Notes: a model not told the origin generated them from the letters alone. Counted from the first letter of the stretch, positions 7,089 through 13,857 are shown. The stretch: 14,562 nucleotides of DNA from Rhodobacteraceae bacterium UBA1957 (GCA_002336405.1 DDEJ01000126.1:1-14562), one strand, 5' to 3'. Numbers and translations: made by a program.

Positions 7089-8497
7089 AGCATATCCTCT
7101 GACTTAAAGGCTGCAGCAAGCGCTTCGACCTTTATTTGCACGTCCCCCGTCGGCAGGCTGGAGCGACGGGTTTCAAGATCAACATGAATCATCAGCTGAT
7201 CACAGGTCGCCAAAACCGTACCATCGAGCCGGCGCATTTCATGGAAAAGACCCAGTTTTTTACCTGCCCCAACAGTGACTTTACTGTGTACTTCGACAAC
7301 CGATCCCGCATGGGTTTCCTGCAGATATTTAACCGCTGTCTCAACGGTGAAATAACTTTTCCCTGCCTTGATATAGGCGGCATCCGCACCGACATGCACC
7401 ATCACCGCATCGGCCGCATCTGAAAACACCTGCCCATAGCGACCCTCATTCATATGACCGTTATAATCGGTCCAATCGACCGGCACATGCCGCCGCACCG
7501 TGACCATCGGACCGTTTGTATCCAGCGTCGGGCGCAAGCCCGCCTCATGTTGGTTAAGCAAGGCCCCCGCCGCACTATTTTGTTGTTTGAGCGCGCGTAA
7601 CATCACAATCAAATTGTTGTCTCGCAAGCGCTCAAGCTCGCGAATAGATTTATCGCCAGATTGTGCGTCCGACTGCGCGGCAATTTTATCGGTCAATTCT
7701 TCAGTTAATTCCGGGACATCCATCAATTTGGTCCAAGGCCATTTCAGGCACGGACCGAACTGGGCAATAAAATGTGCCATACCCGCCTCTCCGCCGGCAA
7801 TGCGGTAGGTTTCAAACAGCCCCATCTGCGCCCATCGCAAGCCAAAGCCATATCGGATCGCATCGTCAATTTCTTCGGTTGTGGCAATTCCATCTTTGAT
7901 CAACCACAGCCCTTCCCGCCAAACAGCCTCGAGAAACCGGTCGGCAATATGGGCGTCAATCTCTTTGCGAACCCGCAGCGGATAAAGACCGACTGAACGC
8001 AACAAATCCTGCGCCCGGGCAATCAGCGCCTCACTGTTTACGGGTGATGGCACCAATTCGATCAGGGGTAAAAGATAGACCGGGTTGAACGGATGGGTCA
8101 CAATAATTTGCTGTGGGTTTTGTGAGTTTTGCTGGAGTTCTGAGGGTTTAAAGCCCGAAGTTGATGATCCAATGATGGCTTGAGCGGAACAATACGCCTG
8201 AATGTCAGCAAAAATTGCATGTTTAACGTCCAGACGCTCTGGCACACTTTCTTGTATCCAATCAGCGCCAGCAACCGCCTCGACAAGGGTGGCGCACACG
8301 GTCAGGCGACCCTCGTCAGGCAGCGCAAAATCATACAGCATTGGCAGCGCGTGACGCGCATTTTCCAAAACCGCCTCAATCTTGCGGACACATGCAGGAT
8401 CAGGATCATACAGACGCACATCCCAGCCATTAAGCAAGAACCGCGCAAGCCAGCCACCGCCAATCACCCCGCCACCAATTATTGCCGCTGTTTTCAT
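7085..8497 (-). CDS. lcdH: L-carnitine dehydrogenase fused to a betainyl-CoA thioesterase domain
   Basis: The 470-aa protein joins two enzymes. Residues 1-180 are a 3-hydroxyacyl-CoA dehydrogenase-type NAD-binding domain with AIIGGGVIGGGW (5-16), Asp31 favouring NAD, SSTSGFKPSE (111-120) and HPFNPVYLLPLIE (135-147). Residues about 181-305 form the helical C-domain with ADRFLEAVWREG and GFGLRWAQMG. This arrangement closely resembles Pseudomonas CdhA, which oxidises L-carnitine to 3-dehydrocarnitine. Residues about 330-470 form a hotdog thioesterase with DWTDYNGHMNEGRY (341-354, catalytic Asp344), equivalent to separate CdhB and expected to hydrolyse betainyl-CoA to glycine betaine. Fusions of this kind are known in alphaproteobacterial carnitine dehydrogenases. 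The start at 8497 has AAAGGA eight bases upstream; an in-frame ATG at 8527 would add ten residues. It lies 51 bp downstream of the SDR gene. Confidence 0.93.
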   Translation of the reverse strand: MKTAAIIGGGVIGGGWLARFLLNGWDVRLYDPDPACVRKIEAVLENARHALPMLYDFALPDEGRLTVCATLVEAVAGADWIQESVPERLDVKHAIFADIQAYCSAQAIIGSSTSGFKPSELQQNSQNPQQIIVTHPFNPVYLLPLIELVPSPVNSEALIARAQDLLRSVGLYPLRVRKEIDAHIADRFLEAVWREGLWLIKDGIATTEEIDDAIRYGFGLRWAQMGLFETYRIAGGEAGMAHFIAQFGPCLKWPWTKLMDVPELTEELTDKIAAQSDAQSGDKSIRELERLRDNNLIVMLRALKQQNSAAGALLNQHEAGLRPTLDTNGPMVTVRRHVPVDWTDYNGHMNEGRYGQVFSDAADAVMVHVGADAAYIKAGKSYFTVETAVKYLQETHAGSVVEVHSKVTVGAGKKLGLFHEMRRLDGTVLATCDQLMIHVDLETRRSSLPTGDVQIKVEALAAAFKSEDML

Positions 8498-8505
8498 TAT
8501 CTGTA

Positions 8506-8511
8506 TCCTTT
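8506..8511 (-). promoter_or_regulatory. Ribosome binding site deciding the carnitine dehydrogenase start
   Basis: AAAGGA on the minus strand lies eight bases before the ATG at 8497, whose product begins directly with the Rossmann strand. The upstream ATG at 8527 has only a weak AGG. Confidence 0.6.
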
Positions 8512-8520
8512 TGCATACGT

Positions 8521-8532
8521 TCGACATGTCGA
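8521..8532. repeat. 12-bp perfect palindrome between SDR and carnitine dehydrogenase genes
   Basis: TCGACATGTCGA is self-complementary over all 12 bases. It sits in the only sizeable gap (51 bp) in the first four genes of the operon and covers the alternative ATG at 8527. It may be an internal operator or a mere restriction-like palindrome. Confidence 0.35.
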
Positions 8533-8548
8533 CCTGACTGTGGACAGT

Positions 8549-9316
8549 TCACACCATGGATTCGGTGTGCCCGTCGATTGTCATCGCCTGCCCTGTGATT
8601 TTTGCAGCTGCGGGCGAAGCCAGAAACAACACAGTGTCAGCAATATCATCCCCCGACACGAAACTGCGCAGCGACACCCCACCGGTATATTGCGCGCGAA
8701 CTTGCTGGGGGGTCTTACCCGACGCCTCAGCCTCAATCGCCAGCACCCGGTCCATACGCGAGCCTTCAACCGCGCCGGGACAAATCGCATTGACCCGCAC
8801 CCCAAATGGCCCCAACTCCATCGCCAAAGTCTTGGTCAACCCGATCAAGCCCCATTTGGCCGCGACATAAGGAGAACGCAGCGGACAGCCAAACAACCCA
8901 GAGGTCGAAGAGGTCAACAAAATCAGTCCCGCGCCCTGCGCCTTCATCATTCGCGCTGCCCACCGACAGGTCAGAAATGCCCCATGCAGATTAACCCCGA
9001 TACAAGCCTGCCAATCGTCAAACGCCAGATCTTCGATGGGGCCCGCAGGCCCGCTGGAGCCCGCGTTCGAACAGACCACATCAACCTGCCCCCATTGGGT
9101 CTCTATTTGGGCCAGAAACGCCCCGATGGCAGCCTCATCAGTCACATCAGCCTGAGCAGCGATCACCTCGGGAAAGCTTTGCCGAACCTGCGCCAGCGCC
9201 CCAGGGTCGGCATCACACAGCGCCACCTGATCGCCACGCGCCAGAAACCGGCGCGCCAATGTCAGCCCGATGCCCGACGCACCCCCGGTGATAACAACCT
9301 TTTGCGAGGCCGTCAC
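8549..9316 (-). CDS. Short-chain dehydrogenase/reductase, possibly acting on a carnitine-related alcohol
   Basis: This is a 255-aa classical SDR. It has the cofactor motif TGGASGIG (10-17), Asp35 at the end of the second strand indicating NAD(H), NAG (84-86), and a catalytic set of Asn109, Ser137, Tyr150 and Lys154 (YVAAK). The C-terminal TGQAMTIDGH is typical of the family. The start is GTG at 9316, overlapping the BKACE stop as GTGA, so the two are translationally coupled. Its role is not fixed by sequence. SDRs accompany carnitine genes in related bacteria, and NAD-dependent D-carnitine dehydrogenase activity with subunits of about this size is known from Agrobacterium. Oxidation of the D-isomer to the same 3-dehydrocarnitine is therefore a reasonable hypothesis. 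A 3-hydroxybutyrate dehydrogenase acting on the acetoacetate side product is an alternative. Confidence 0.9.
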   Translation of the reverse strand: MTASQKVVITGGASGIGLTLARRFLARGDQVALCDADPGALAQVRQSFPEVIAAQADVTDEAAIGAFLAQIETQWGQVDVVCSNAGSSGPAGPIEDLAFDDWQACIGVNLHGAFLTCRWAARMMKAQGAGLILLTSSTSGLFGCPLRSPYVAAKWGLIGLTKTLAMELGPFGVRVNAICPGAVEGSRMDRVLAIEAEASGKTPQQVRAQYTGGVSLRSFVSGDDIADTVLFLASPAAAKITGQAMTIDGHTESMV

Positions 9317-10224
9317 GACCGCGGATTCCGCTTGGTCAAGCCCAACTTGGCGCGCACCTCGTCCGGGCCGATAACCCGGGCACCCATGTTTTCAATGATG
9401 GTGCGGGCACGGCTGACCAATTGCGCATTGGTGGCAAGGACGCCTTTGCCCAACCACAGATTATCCTCAAGCCCGACCCGGACATTGCCGCCGGCCAATA
9501 CACTTGCCGCAACATAGGCCATTTGGTTGCGTCCCAATCCAAAGCCGCTAAATATCCAGTTGTCCGGAACGTTATTCACCATCGCCATAAAGGTATTGAG
9601 GTCATCGGGTGCCCCCCACGGCACACCCATGCACAGCTGCACTAATGCATCGGGGCCCAGAACCCCGTCGGCCACCAGTTGTTTGGCGTACCACAGATGG
9701 CCAGTATCGAAGGCCTCGATCTCGGGCGTCACGCCCAGCTGTGTCATCATCTGCCCCATTGCCTGCAACATACCGGGGGTGTTGGTCATCACATAATCAG
9801 CCTCGGCAAAGTTCATCGTGCCACAATCAAGCGTGCAGATTTCGGGCAGACAGTCTGCAATGTGCGCAACCCGTTCAGCGGCACCAACCATATCGGTCCC
9901 CGCCGCAAGCGGCAAGGGTTGCGTGGCATTGCCAAAGACAATATCACCGCCCATGCCTGCGGTCAGGTTCAGCACCATATCGATATCGGCGGCGCGTATC
10001 CTATCGGTCACCTCACGGTAGTAAGCCAGACTACGACTTGGTGCACCGGTCTCGGGATCGCGCACATGGCAATGCACCACCGCTGCACCGGCGCGCGCGG
10101 CGGCGATGGCACTGTCGGCAATCTGCTGTGGTGAGCGCGGCACATGCGGGCTGCGATCCTGCGTGGCACCAGAGCCGGTGACAGCACAGGTGATAAATAC
10201 CTCGCGGTTCATAGCAAGTGGCAT
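9313..10224 (-). CDS. cdhC: Beta-keto acid cleavage enzyme (BKACE, DUF849), 3-dehydrocarnitine type
   Basis: Enzymes of this Zn-dependent TIM-barrel family condense a beta-keto acid with acetyl-CoA and release acetoacetate plus a new acyl-CoA. With 3-dehydrocarnitine the products are acetoacetate and betainyl-CoA. In the 303-aa protein the metal ligands are visible as HCHVRD (His51 and His53) and Glu253 in GLEDN. Other family marks are ITCAVTGSG (11-19), LNLTAGMGG (85-93), FDTGHL (172-177) and GVPWGAP (200-206). Being first in the operon, next to carnitine dehydrogenase and a CdhR-like regulator, points to dehydrocarnitine as substrate; this is context inference on top of a firm family assignment. 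The ATG at 10224 has AGGAAGG six bases upstream. ATGs at 10230 and 10212 are alternatives; the 10230 start would sit directly against the AGGAAGG. Confidence 0.92.
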   Translation of the reverse strand: MPLAMNREVFITCAVTGSGATQDRSPHVPRSPQQIADSAIAAARAGAAVVHCHVRDPETGAPSRSLAYYREVTDRIRAADIDMVLNLTAGMGGDIVFGNATQPLPLAAGTDMVGAAERVAHIADCLPEICTLDCGTMNFAEADYVMTNTPGMLQAMGQMMTQLGVTPEIEAFDTGHLWYAKQLVADGVLGPDALVQLCMGVPWGAPDDLNTFMAMVNNVPDNWIFSGFGLGRNQMAYVAASVLAGGNVRVGLEDNLWLGKGVLATNAQLVSRARTIIENMGARVIGPDEVRAKLGLTKRNPRS

Positions 10225-10230
10225 CGGCAT

Positions 10231-10237
10231 CCTTCCT
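10231..10237 (-). promoter_or_regulatory. Ribosome binding site of the operon's first gene
   Basis: AGGAAGG on the minus strand ends six bases before the ATG at 10224. It abuts an earlier in-frame ATG at 10230, which makes the later start more likely. Confidence 0.65.
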
Positions 10238-10244
10238 TTTTTCT

Positions 10245-10273
10245 GTGACCTTAAAAGCGTGTTGCCAGATAAT
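10245..10273 (+). promoter_or_regulatory. Possible promoter of the cdhR-like regulator
   Basis: GTGACC (10245-10250) is followed after 17 bases by GATAAT (10268-10273). Transcription would begin near 10280. That is past the ATG at 10277 and would favour the downstream ATG at 10298 for the regulator. This is a consensus match by eye only. Confidence 0.35.
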
Positions 10274-10288
10274 ACCATGCGGTTTAAG
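10250..10288. repeat. CTTAAA/TTTAAG dyad in the divergent control region
   Basis: CTTAAA (10250-10255) and TTTAAG (10283-10288) are inverted copies whose centres are 33 bp apart, about three helical turns. They bracket the shared AT-rich core where both divergent promoters appear to have their -10 elements. This is a candidate operator for the adjacent GlxA/AraC-type regulator, unproven. Confidence 0.35.
10269..10274 (-). promoter_or_regulatory. Possible -10 of the carnitine operon promoter
   Basis: On the minus strand TATTAT (10274-10269) matches five of six -10 consensus bases and would start transcription near 10262, about 38 nt before the BKACE start. The -35 region is poor (TTAATT at 16 bp spacing), as expected for a promoter that needs an activator. 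Confidence 0.35.
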
Positions 10289-11293
10289 ACAATTAACATG
10301 CATAAATGGACAAAATCACCCACAGCAGCGCGAAAAATCGGCTTTGTCCTATTTGATCAATTTTCAAACCTGTGTCTGGCCAATTGTCTCGAGCCTCTGC
10401 GCGCCGCCAATACATTTTCTGGCTGCGTGGTTTATCAATGGGAGTTGCTGACGCTTTCCGGCGCAGCCGTCGAGTCTTCAAGCGGCATGCCGGTTTTGCC
10501 AAGAGCCGCGCTCTCGGATGCTGGTGGATGGGACTATCTTTTTGTGCTCTCTAGTTACGACTACCAAACCCACGATCACGCTAAAGTCTGGCGGGTTCTG
10601 CGCCAAGCCGCGCTGAAAGCAACGACTGTCGTCGGCCTGGATGCCGCTCCCTGGCTGATGGCATCAGCCGGCCTTTTAGAAGGGCGGCGGGCGACAGTGC
10701 ATTGGGATATAATCGACAGTTTCGCCGAAACATTCCTCTCCCTCAACGTCGAACAGAGCCACGTGGTTCATGACGCCAACCGGATCACCTGCGCTGGCGC
10801 CATGTCGGCCTTAGATCTTACACTAGACTTAATCGCAGACCACCACGGACAGGGGATGCGACTTGATATTGCGCATTTATTCATGCAGTCGGGGGCGCCA
10901 GACAGCGTCCAGAAAACCGGAGCCCAACCCACGAGCCGCTTGATCCGCGATGCGCTGAAATTGATGCGCGACACGATTGAGACCCCACTTTCGCTGCCGC
11001 AATTGGCGCAATTATTATCGTGCCCGCCAAAAACATTAGAACGGCGGTTTAAAGACAATCTGCAGGCACCACCTGGCACAGTATACCGACATCTTAGACT
11101 ATCAAAGGCCGCGCAATTGATCGACACCACCACACTGTCGGTGGCGGAAATTTCATTGCGCTGTGGCTATGACAACCCCTCAGCGTTTACGCGGGCGTTC
11201 AAGGCGCGCTATGGTGCCGCACCAACAATTTCCCACAACCGTCGCCCCGGTAAAGCCCAGAGATATCCGCTATCTGTCTTGCCCAAACCTTAG
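10277..11293 (+). CDS. cdhR: GlxA/AraC-family transcriptional regulator, CdhR-like
   Basis: This 338-aa protein has an N-terminal DJ-1/PfpI-type domain (about residues 19-190, with KIGFVLFDQFSN, NCLEPLRAAN and AGLLEGRRATVHW) and a C-terminal AraC DNA-binding domain with two helix-turn-helix units (LPQLAQLLSCPPKTLERRFK near 240-259; VAEISLRCGYDNPSAFTRAF near 289-308). The position that holds a reactive Cys in DJ-1 enzymes reads GLDAAPW, without Cys, as in regulatory members. CdhR of Pseudomonas, an activator of carnitine dehydrogenase genes, has this architecture. The divergent location next to the carnitine operon supports the same role, sensing carnitine or a derivative; the ligand is inference. 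The start is uncertain: ATG at 10277 or 10298 (seven residues shorter), neither with a clear Shine-Dalgarno site. The frame stays open upstream to 10106, but there it overlaps the BKACE gene. Confidence 0.88.
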   Translation: MRFKTINMHKWTKSPTAARKIGFVLFDQFSNLCLANCLEPLRAANTFSGCVVYQWELLTLSGAAVESSSGMPVLPRAALSDAGGWDYLFVLSSYDYQTHDHAKVWRVLRQAALKATTVVGLDAAPWLMASAGLLEGRRATVHWDIIDSFAETFLSLNVEQSHVVHDANRITCAGAMSALDLTLDLIADHHGQGMRLDIAHLFMQSGAPDSVQKTGAQPTSRLIRDALKLMRDTIETPLSLPQLAQLLSCPPKTLERRFKDNLQAPPGTVYRHLRLSKAAQLIDTTTLSVAEISLRCGYDNPSAFTRAFKARYGAAPTISHNRRPGKAQRYPLSVLPKP

Positions 11294-11361
11294 GGACATT
11301 TTAACCAAGCCTGGATAGCGTGTTTAGAAATAATGAGGTCCCACACTGCTTAAATGTAGAA

Positions 11362-11369
11362 AGGAAAGG
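11362..11369 (+). promoter_or_regulatory. Ribosome binding site before the small GTG-start gene
   Basis: AGGAAAGG lies five bases before the GTG at 11375. It is one of the strongest Shine-Dalgarno matches in the window and the main reason to consider the following open frame a gene. Confidence 0.5.
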
Positions 11370-11374
11370 CAACC

Positions 11375-11758
11375 GTGCAAACGCAAAATGTGCACCCCAG
11401 ACCAAACCAACGACCTTTTTTAACCCACCGGCGGGCGCAAATTTTCAAATTGCTTCACCAGCAGGAACGGGTTCATGCATCTCCATATCTGCTAAGACCT
11501 GACCAACAAGTACCTTCTTTGCAGCCCGCGCTAGGGAAAACTAATGCACAAAAACCGCGCATACAACGGCGGTCGATACAAGCAAGACCCGCCCTTCAGA
11601 AAAATCTGTTTGACGCCGTTTCACCGCACCTTAAGACACTGAAAAAACCGACAAAACCCACCGCGCAGACTGTGCCTATTCTGCTGGAAGAGGCCAAAGC
11701 CTCTCTTTTGCGTTACGCTCAAAAACCCCGTTCTAAGTTTGGATTTCTGGGTTTTTGA
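11375..11758 (+). CDS. Hypothetical small basic protein
   Basis: This is a 127-aa open frame with a GTG start, a strong Shine-Dalgarno sequence and a TGA exactly at the end of a terminator-like inverted repeat. The product is rich in Gln, Pro, Lys and Arg and strongly basic. It has no membrane segment or known motif; the end reads [14 protein letters not shown] do not recognise it. It fills most of the 439-bp gap between the regulator and rlmE and overlaps the 3' end of rlmE tail to tail by 26 bp. Codon choice is more mixed and AT-tolerant than in the flanking genes, so it could be lineage-specific, fast-evolving, or not a gene. A smaller frame at 11320-11502 in another phase has no such ribosome site. 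Confidence 0.4.
   Translation: MQTQNVHPRPNQRPFLTHRRAQIFKLLHQQERVHASPYLLRPDQQVPSLQPALGKTNAQKPRIQRRSIQARPALQKNLFDAVSPHLKTLKKPTKPTAQTVPILLEEAKASLLRYAQKPRSKFGFLGF
11719..11758. terminator. Bidirectional rho-independent terminator-like hairpin
   Basis: TCAAAAACCC (11719-11728) and GGGTTTTTGA (11749-11758) are perfect 10-bp inverted complements around a 20-base loop. Each strand has a GGG plus T5 on its 3' arm, so the structure can stop transcription from both directions. It contains the rlmE stop (11735-11733) and the TGA of the small plus-strand frame, fitting a convergent gene end. The loop is longer than ideal. Confidence 0.55.
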
Positions 11759-12464
11759 CATTGCCGCGAAAGCCAGTTGCCACCACGAATTTCTCGGAGC
11801 TGTCAGCGCGAGATGCAGGGGGTTTGATGTTGGCGACCTTTGTAAACTGTTGTTTGAGAATTTTTTGCAAATCCCCTTCTGCCCCGCCTGCCAGAACTTT
11901 CGCAACGAATGTGCCTCCCGGTGCCAGAACGTCAAATGCAAAATAAGCCGCTGCTTCACACAGGGCGATAATGCGTAAATGGTCGGTTTGTTTATGCCCC
12001 GATGAGGATGCTGCCATGTCAGACATCACCACATCCGCAGCGCCTCCAAGCCAACTCTCAACCTGCGCTTCGGCCCCCTCTTGCAGAAAATCCAGTTGGT
12101 GCAATTCGACGCCAGCAATTGGCTCAACCTCTTGCAGGTCGATCCCCAACACCGTCCCAACCGCCTTGTCACGCCGCTCGCCCTGCGCATTGACACGCGC
12201 CGTCGCAACCTGACACCAACCACCGGGAGCACAGCCCAAATCCACAATGCGGGCGCCTGGCACAAGAAAACGATACTTCTCATCCAGTTCAAGAATTTTA
12301 AACGCCGCCCGTCCCCGATATCCCTCAACCTGCGCCCGTTTAACATAGGGATCATTCAGCTGCCGCTGGAGCCAACGCGTCGATGAAACGGTTCGACCAC
12401 GGGCAGATTTCACCTGAACTTTCAGGTCTCTTTGCCCTCGCCCCGAAGTTTTCTTAGTCGCCAT
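11733..12464 (-). CDS. rlmE: 23S rRNA 2'-O-ribose uridine-2552 methyltransferase RlmE (FtsJ)
   Basis: This SAM-dependent enzyme methylates the ribose of U2552 in the A-loop of 23S rRNA during late 50S assembly. The 243-aa protein has the SAM-binding motif [10 protein letters not shown] (74-83) and the K-D-K-E catalytic tetrad: Lys56 (AAFKILEL), Asp149 (VVMSDMA), Lys189 (FVAKVLAG) and Glu224 (SSEKFVVA). It is longer than the E. coli enzyme (209 aa) because of a basic N-terminal extension of about 20 residues and a short insert near 93-101, common in alphaproteobacteria. The ATG at 12464 is preferred; a TTG immediately before it is in frame. It starts six bases after the ppx stop and is clearly in the same operon. 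Its 3' end lies within the bidirectional hairpin. Confidence 0.96.
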   Translation of the reverse strand: MATKKTSGRGQRDLKVQVKSARGRTVSSTRWLQRQLNDPYVKRAQVEGYRGRAAFKILELDEKYRFLVPGARIVDLGCAPGGWCQVATARVNAQGERRDKAVGTVLGIDLQEVEPIAGVELHQLDFLQEGAEAQVESWLGGAADVVMSDMAASSSGHKQTDHLRIIALCEAAAYFAFDVLAPGGTFVAKVLAGGAEGDLQKILKQQFTKVANIKPPASRADSSEKFVVATGFRGNVKNPEIQT

Positions 12465-12470
12465 CAATCT

Positions 12471-13598
12471 TCAACCTTCATCTAAAACGCCTGCAGCGCT
12501 CATCTGGGCGTATAACAAGCCCTCGCGCAACCCGCGATCCGCCACAGACAACCGATCTGTCGGCCAACACCGCAGCAAGGCCTGCAAAATTGCAGCACCC
12601 GACATAATTAACACCTGTCGGTCCATTCCAATACGAGGATCACGCCGCCGGCCCACCGGTCCAAGATCGAGATAGGTACGGATCACCTTATCAATCTGGT
12701 CCGAAGTCATCCGCAGGCCGTCAACCTTGGCCCGATCATAGCGCTTGAGCCCAAGATGACTGGCGGCCACCGTGGTAACGGTGCCCGATGTACCAATGAT
12801 TTGAAAGCCCTCTTTCGCGTGTTCGCTTTTATAGGGTGTAAATTCTGCAAGATGTTCCTCGAAAAACCAGCTCATTAATGCGAAACGTGCGGAATCGTCC
12901 CGCACATCCCTAAACTGGTCGCGAAGGGTCGCCACCCCTAGCGGGACACTGATCCAATCCACGACTTTGGCCGCAGGAATATCCACACCGCTGGCGCTTA
13001 GAGAACGGGTACCGCTTTGCTTAAACCCAGCATGCAATCGCATGATCGCCCGGCCGCGCTGACGCCGCGGCACTTCGGACAAATCAATCCACACCAATTC
13101 AGTTGAACCGCCGCCAATATCCACCACCATTAGTTGCTGGGTTTTGGCACTAACAAGCGGCGCACAAGAGATCACTGCCAGGCGCGCCTCTTCCTCAGGT
13201 TGGATAATCTCAAGGCGCAGTCCGGTCTGTTGCTGCACTGTCGCAATAAATTGTTGGGAATTACTGGCCCGACGACAGGCCTCGGTGGCCACCAGTCGCA
13301 TGTTTCGCACCTTATACCGCTGGAGTTTTTGCTGGCATATCCGAAGCGCTTGTATCGTGCGCTTCATTGAGGCGTTTGACAACAAACCAGAGGATTCCAA
13401 CCCCTGCCCCAGCTGTACCGATTTGGAAAAGCTGTCCAAGACTTGAAACTCACTGCCCACAGGATGAGCAATAAGCATTCTGCAACTATTTGTACCCAAA
13501 TCCAGAGCCGCATAAAGCTCTGATGGATCCGGGCGCGGCGCGGCGCGATCGACCGGGTTCGGGATAGCGCCCGCACCTTTGGGACGCTTTGGCGTCAT
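12471..13598 (-). CDS. ppx: Ppx/GppA-family phosphatase (exopolyphosphatase/pppGpp phosphohydrolase type)
   Basis: Members hydrolyse polyphosphate or pppGpp using an actin-like ASKHA fold. The 375-aa protein has the first phosphate loop ALDLGTNSCR (31-40), the second VDIGGGSTELV (159-169), ATEACRRASN (104-113) and a further Gly-rich GTSGTVTTVAA near 270. The glutamate in EEEARLA (135-141) corresponds to the proposed catalytic base region. It is shorter than E. coli Ppx (about 510 aa) because the C-terminal HD-like domain is missing; this compact form is usual in alphaproteobacteria. Whether polyphosphate or pppGpp is the real substrate cannot be read from sequence. The ATG has AAAGG upstream and the gene heads a two-gene operon with rlmE. 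The N-terminal 25 residues are a Pro/Lys-rich extension. Confidence 0.92.
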   Translation of the reverse strand: MTPKRPKGAGAIPNPVDRAAPRPDPSELYAALDLGTNSCRMLIAHPVGSEFQVLDSFSKSVQLGQGLESSGLLSNASMKRTIQALRICQQKLQRYKVRNMRLVATEACRRASNSQQFIATVQQQTGLRLEIIQPEEEARLAVISCAPLVSAKTQQLMVVDIGGGSTELVWIDLSEVPRRQRGRAIMRLHAGFKQSGTRSLSASGVDIPAAKVVDWISVPLGVATLRDQFRDVRDDSARFALMSWFFEEHLAEFTPYKSEHAKEGFQIIGTSGTVTTVAASHLGLKRYDRAKVDGLRMTSDQIDKVIRTYLDLGPVGRRRDPRIGMDRQVLIMSGAAILQALLRCWPTDRLSVADRGLREGLLYAQMSAAGVLDEG

Positions 13599-13631
13599 TG
13601 TTCAACGCCTTTCTAGATCGAAGTTAAAGTC

Positions 13632-13660
13632 ATGATAAGCGGTCAGCCAACACGGCGCAA
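13632..13660 (-). promoter_or_regulatory. Probable promoter of ppx-rlmE
   Basis: On the minus strand TTGCGC (13660-13655) and TATCAT (13637-13632) are separated by 17 bases. The -10 matches five of six consensus bases. Transcription would begin near 13625 and leave a leader of about 27 nt. Confidence 0.4.
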
Positions 13661-13747
13661 GCACCCCATGTCTCTAAAAGTAAAATCACTGACGCAAAAG
13701 CAATTCCAGTCGACAATTGTGCCGGGCTCATAATCTACATGAAACCT

Positions 13748-13776
13748 TTGACAGAGAAGGTAGCTGGCCATCAAAA
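13748..13776 (+). promoter_or_regulatory. Possible promoter of the one-carbon gene pair
   Basis: A perfect -35 TTGACA (13748-13753) is followed after 17 bases by a weak -10, TCAAAA (13771-13776). The resulting leader would be about 105 nt long. A strong -35 with a weak -10 is common in alphaproteobacteria, but this is a consensus match by eye only. Confidence 0.35.
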
Positions 13777-13820
13777 CAAAAACCCGATAGCCAGACAACG
13801 TCGCAGATTGCTCTGTATCT

Positions 13821-13857
13821 GTCGAAAACCGACGGGGTTCAAAGCACAGGCTGCTTT
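13821..13857 (+). other. Two small hairpins in the leader of the 98-aa gene
   Basis: GTCG/CGAC (13821-13824 with 13830-13833) and AAAGCA/TGCTTT (13841-13846 with 13852-13857) form tandem short stems in the presumed 5' leader, ending about 20 bases before the ribosome site. I cannot match them to a known riboswitch. They may be fortuitous. Confidence 0.25.

Noticed and set aside
8180..9517. 445-codon open frame on the plus strand opposite the carnitine dehydrogenase, SDR and BKACE genes
   Set aside because: It spans several real genes antisense, its translation is low-complexity and Arg/Pro/His/Gln-rich, and it has no domain. It is a shadow of codon bias in the minus-strand genes.
11320..11502. 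60-codon plus-strand frame after the regulator
   Set aside because: It has no Shine-Dalgarno match and overlaps in another phase the better supported GTG-start frame at 11375.
11621..11959. 112-codon minus-strand frame across the rlmE 3' end
   Set aside because: It lies out of frame inside the rlmE gene, which has all four catalytic residues in its own frame.
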